DNA of 6,060 nucleotides, taken from the NCBI GenBank assembly GCA_021784975.1, contig JAJYGU010000488.1, forward strand, positions 1-6,060, read 5' to 3'. The position numbers were made by a program, and so were the translations under genes. A model generated the notes under the pieces. The model was not told the DNA's origin and made no database searches. It saw only the letters and a program-made list of their open reading frames with translations. Below are positions 4,686 to 6,060 of the stretch, in pieces (position 1 is the first letter of the stretch; every line of letters starts with the position of its first letter). The stretch is from Planctomycetota bacterium. Its GTDB lineage: Bacteria; Planctomycetota; Planctomycetia; Pirellulales; Thermoguttaceae.

Positions 4686-6060
4686 GTGAGAGCCAAGATT
4701 CACTGGGGTATGGTGGTGCTGACCGCGGTCCTGCTGACCGCGTGCAATCAAATGGGCCGCTGTGGCGAAGGCGCCAGGGCTTCGGCAAAGTCCGCGCGGG
4801 CCGCGCCAAGCATTGCCGGCATCTGGCAGGCGGAAACGGTCTCGATGGCCCCGCCCGACGGCGGTCGCCGGCAGATCCAGGGCAAAGAGGCGGCCTTCAA
4901 CGTGACCATCACCCCAAAAACTCTGACCATGCGGGTCCGCGACAAGCGGTTGGCGGAAATGTCCTATGTGCTGGATGCCAAGCAGAAACCGTGGGCCATC
5001 GACTTGAAATCCGCCAACGGGGTGATGTTGGGGATTTGCCTTCGCAACGGTGATCGGCTGCGGATCAGCCTGAACGATCAGGCCGAGGGCCGGCCGCGCG
5101 ATTTCAACGAGGGCGCAAGCGGCATGGTGCTCAATCTGACGGCCGCCGAGGTCGAGTCGTTGTTTACCATCAACGCCGATGGGAGCGGTCGGAGTTGCCT
5201 CCTGACCATGCCGGACTACACCACGCTCGGCTCGCCCAACTGGTCGCGCGACGGCAGGCGAATCGCCTTCGACGCTTGGAAGTCGATCTACGGCGAGGGG
5301 CTCAACGACTCCCATGTCCTGGTGGTCGACGCCTACGGCGGCGGCCTGAAAGACCTGGGGCCGGGTTGCATGCCCAGTTGGTCGTTGGACGGCAAGCAAC
5401 TGGCCTATTCCTCGTACGGGCCGGAGCGCGGCGTATGCATCATGAAGGCCGACGGATCGGACCGGCGTTGCATTGCCCCGAATGGTTGGGGCGTCCGCTG
5501 GTCGCCCAAGCGGAACGAGCTGGCCTACACCGCTTTTGACAATGGTCGCGATGACATGTGTATTTACGACGTGGCGAAGGAGAAGTCGCGATTGCTGTTG
5601 GAGAGGGGGTACGCGTCGATCCGCTTTGGGTTCTCGTGGTCGCCGGACGGCGAATGGCTTTGCTTCAAGGGCTGGCTGCCCGAAGGAGGCGCGGAGATCG
5701 CCGCCGTCAGTGCCGCCGGGGAGAAGAAGGGCTTCAAAGTCATCCTCACCAAGTCGGCGATGGAGGGAATGACCAACGCCGGCGAACCGCTCGCCTGGGG
5801 CGGGAACGGAAACCAGATTCTCTTGTCGATCCGACCGAGGAACAGCGACATTTCCCGGCTTTATGTGGTCGATTTCAAGGACGGCCAGCCGCCGCGGCTG
5901 TTTCCGGGCGTGCCCGGCAATTTTGCCCTCGACGACATGGCCTGGTCGCCGGACGGCAAGAAGGTTGTGTTCACCGGCCGCCTGACCGTGAGGGAGGCAG
6001 CCAGGCGACAGACGCAAACGACGACGGCCGGCAACCAGTTTAGCAAGGATGCAAAACAGG
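4686..6060 (+). CDS. Lipoprotein with TIGR03067-like domain and PD40/TolB-like propeller (partial, 3' end missing)
   Basis: The frame is open from GTG 4686 to the window end (458 codons) without a stop. AAGGAGAG at 4674-4681 gives good spacing to the GTG. Residues 1-20 are a lipoprotein signal with lipobox L-T-A-C20, so the protein is probably membrane-anchored by a lipid outside the cytoplasm. Residues about 43-152 match the TIGR03067 pattern: G-I-W near the start, then L-D-A-K-Q-K-P-W-A-I-D-L, G-V-M-L-G-I, G-D-R-L-R-I-S-L and R-P-R-D-F. Residues about 157-435 are a propeller with six W-S-x-D-G-like blade motifs, tryptophans at 186, 232, 272, 318, 371 and 420. Such propellers bind proteins or ligands; the fifth motif (W-G-G-N-G-N) and third (W-S-P-K-R-N) are degenerate. 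The last ~20 residues are Thr/Gln-rich and may begin a further region. No specific function can be given. Confidence 0.88.
   Translation, partial: MRAKIHWGMVVLTAVLLTACNQMGRCGEGARASAKSARAAPSIAGIWQAETVSMAPPDGGRRQIQGKEAAFNVTITPKTLTMRVRDKRLAEMSYVLDAKQKPWAIDLKSANGVMLGICLRNGDRLRISLNDQAEGRPRDFNEGASGMVLNLTAAEVESLFTINADGSGRSCLLTMPDYTTLGSPNWSRDGRRIAFDAWKSIYGEGLNDSHVLVVDAYGGGLKDLGPGCMPSWSLDGKQLAYSSYGPERGVCIMKADGSDRRCIAPNGWGVRWSPKRNELAYTAFDNGRDDMCIYDVAKEKSRLLLERGYASIRFGFSWSPDGEWLCFKGWLPEGGAEIAAVSAAGEKKGFKVILTKSAMEGMTNAGEPLAWGGNGNQILLSIRPRNSDISRLYVVDFKDGQPPRLFPGVPGNFALDDMAWSPDGKKVVFTGRLTVREAARRQTQTTTAGNQFSKDAKQ

Noticed and set aside
4668..6017. 449-codon minus-strand open frame opposite the lipoprotein gene.
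   Set aside because: The + strand frame here has a lipobox, TIGR03067-like domain and six blade motifs; the minus frame is rich in Arg, His, Pro and Gly without domain features.
1..6060. A changed genetic code with UGA as an ordinary amino acid.
   Set aside because: UGA ends the first fragment, the polyferredoxin, gene A and gene B at sensible places, and Trp is written TGG throughout; only two UGAs lie inside genes.

Overview
The window looks like a GC-rich planctomycete chromosome segment. The clearest lineage hint is the TIGR03067-type domain in the last gene, a domain family found mainly in Planctomycetota. Other hints are secreted proteins with lysine/alanine-rich linkers, a TolB-like propeller lipoprotein and dispersed hairpin repeats between genes. 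All genes are on the + strand.

Layout: (1) the 3' end of an unidentified gene (1-132); (2) a membrane polyferredoxin of the NapH/NosR/CcoG-like superfamily (151-987); (3) a consensus-like sigma70 promoter whose -35 box contains the polyferredoxin stop codon; (4) gene A (1068-2582), read here as one gene interrupted by an in-frame UGA at 1725-1727: an exported beta-rich domain followed by a seven-helix membrane domain; (5) a second candidate promoter, again starting in a stop codon; (6) gene B (2641-4494), an exported protein with two EF-hand-like loops and two related Lys/Ala-rich linkers, also read through an in-frame UGA at 4351-4353; (7) a 191-base intergenic stretch with three related hairpin repeats; (8) a lipoprotein with a TIGR03067-like domain and a six-blade PD40/TolB-like propeller (4686 to the window end, incomplete).

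The main discovery is the pair of recoded UGA codons. Conventional gene calling would end A and B at UGA and miss the rest. In both genes the reading frame continues after UGA into protein-like sequence, and the two sites match: E-Y-G-[UGA]-x5-S-W-R-V-P in each. The upstream ~150 residues of A and the C-terminal ~200 residues of B also appear homologous. In both mRNAs a stem-loop with a UGG apical loop lies exactly 21 bases after the UGA. Its stems match with one compensatory pair change, and it fits the general layout of a bacterial SECIS element. All other genes with visible ends stop at UGA and use UGG for Trp, so a changed genetic code is unlikely. I infer a previously unannotated family of exported selenoproteins with two architectures: A (membrane-anchored) and B (soluble or surface, with a U-x3-C pair).

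How the genes might work together is inference. The upstream polyferredoxin could pass electrons through the membrane toward extracytoplasmic selenoproteins, but the promoter between them suggests A is also transcribed separately. The selenocysteine machinery (selA, selB, selC, selD) is not in this window and must exist elsewhere in the genome if the reading is right.
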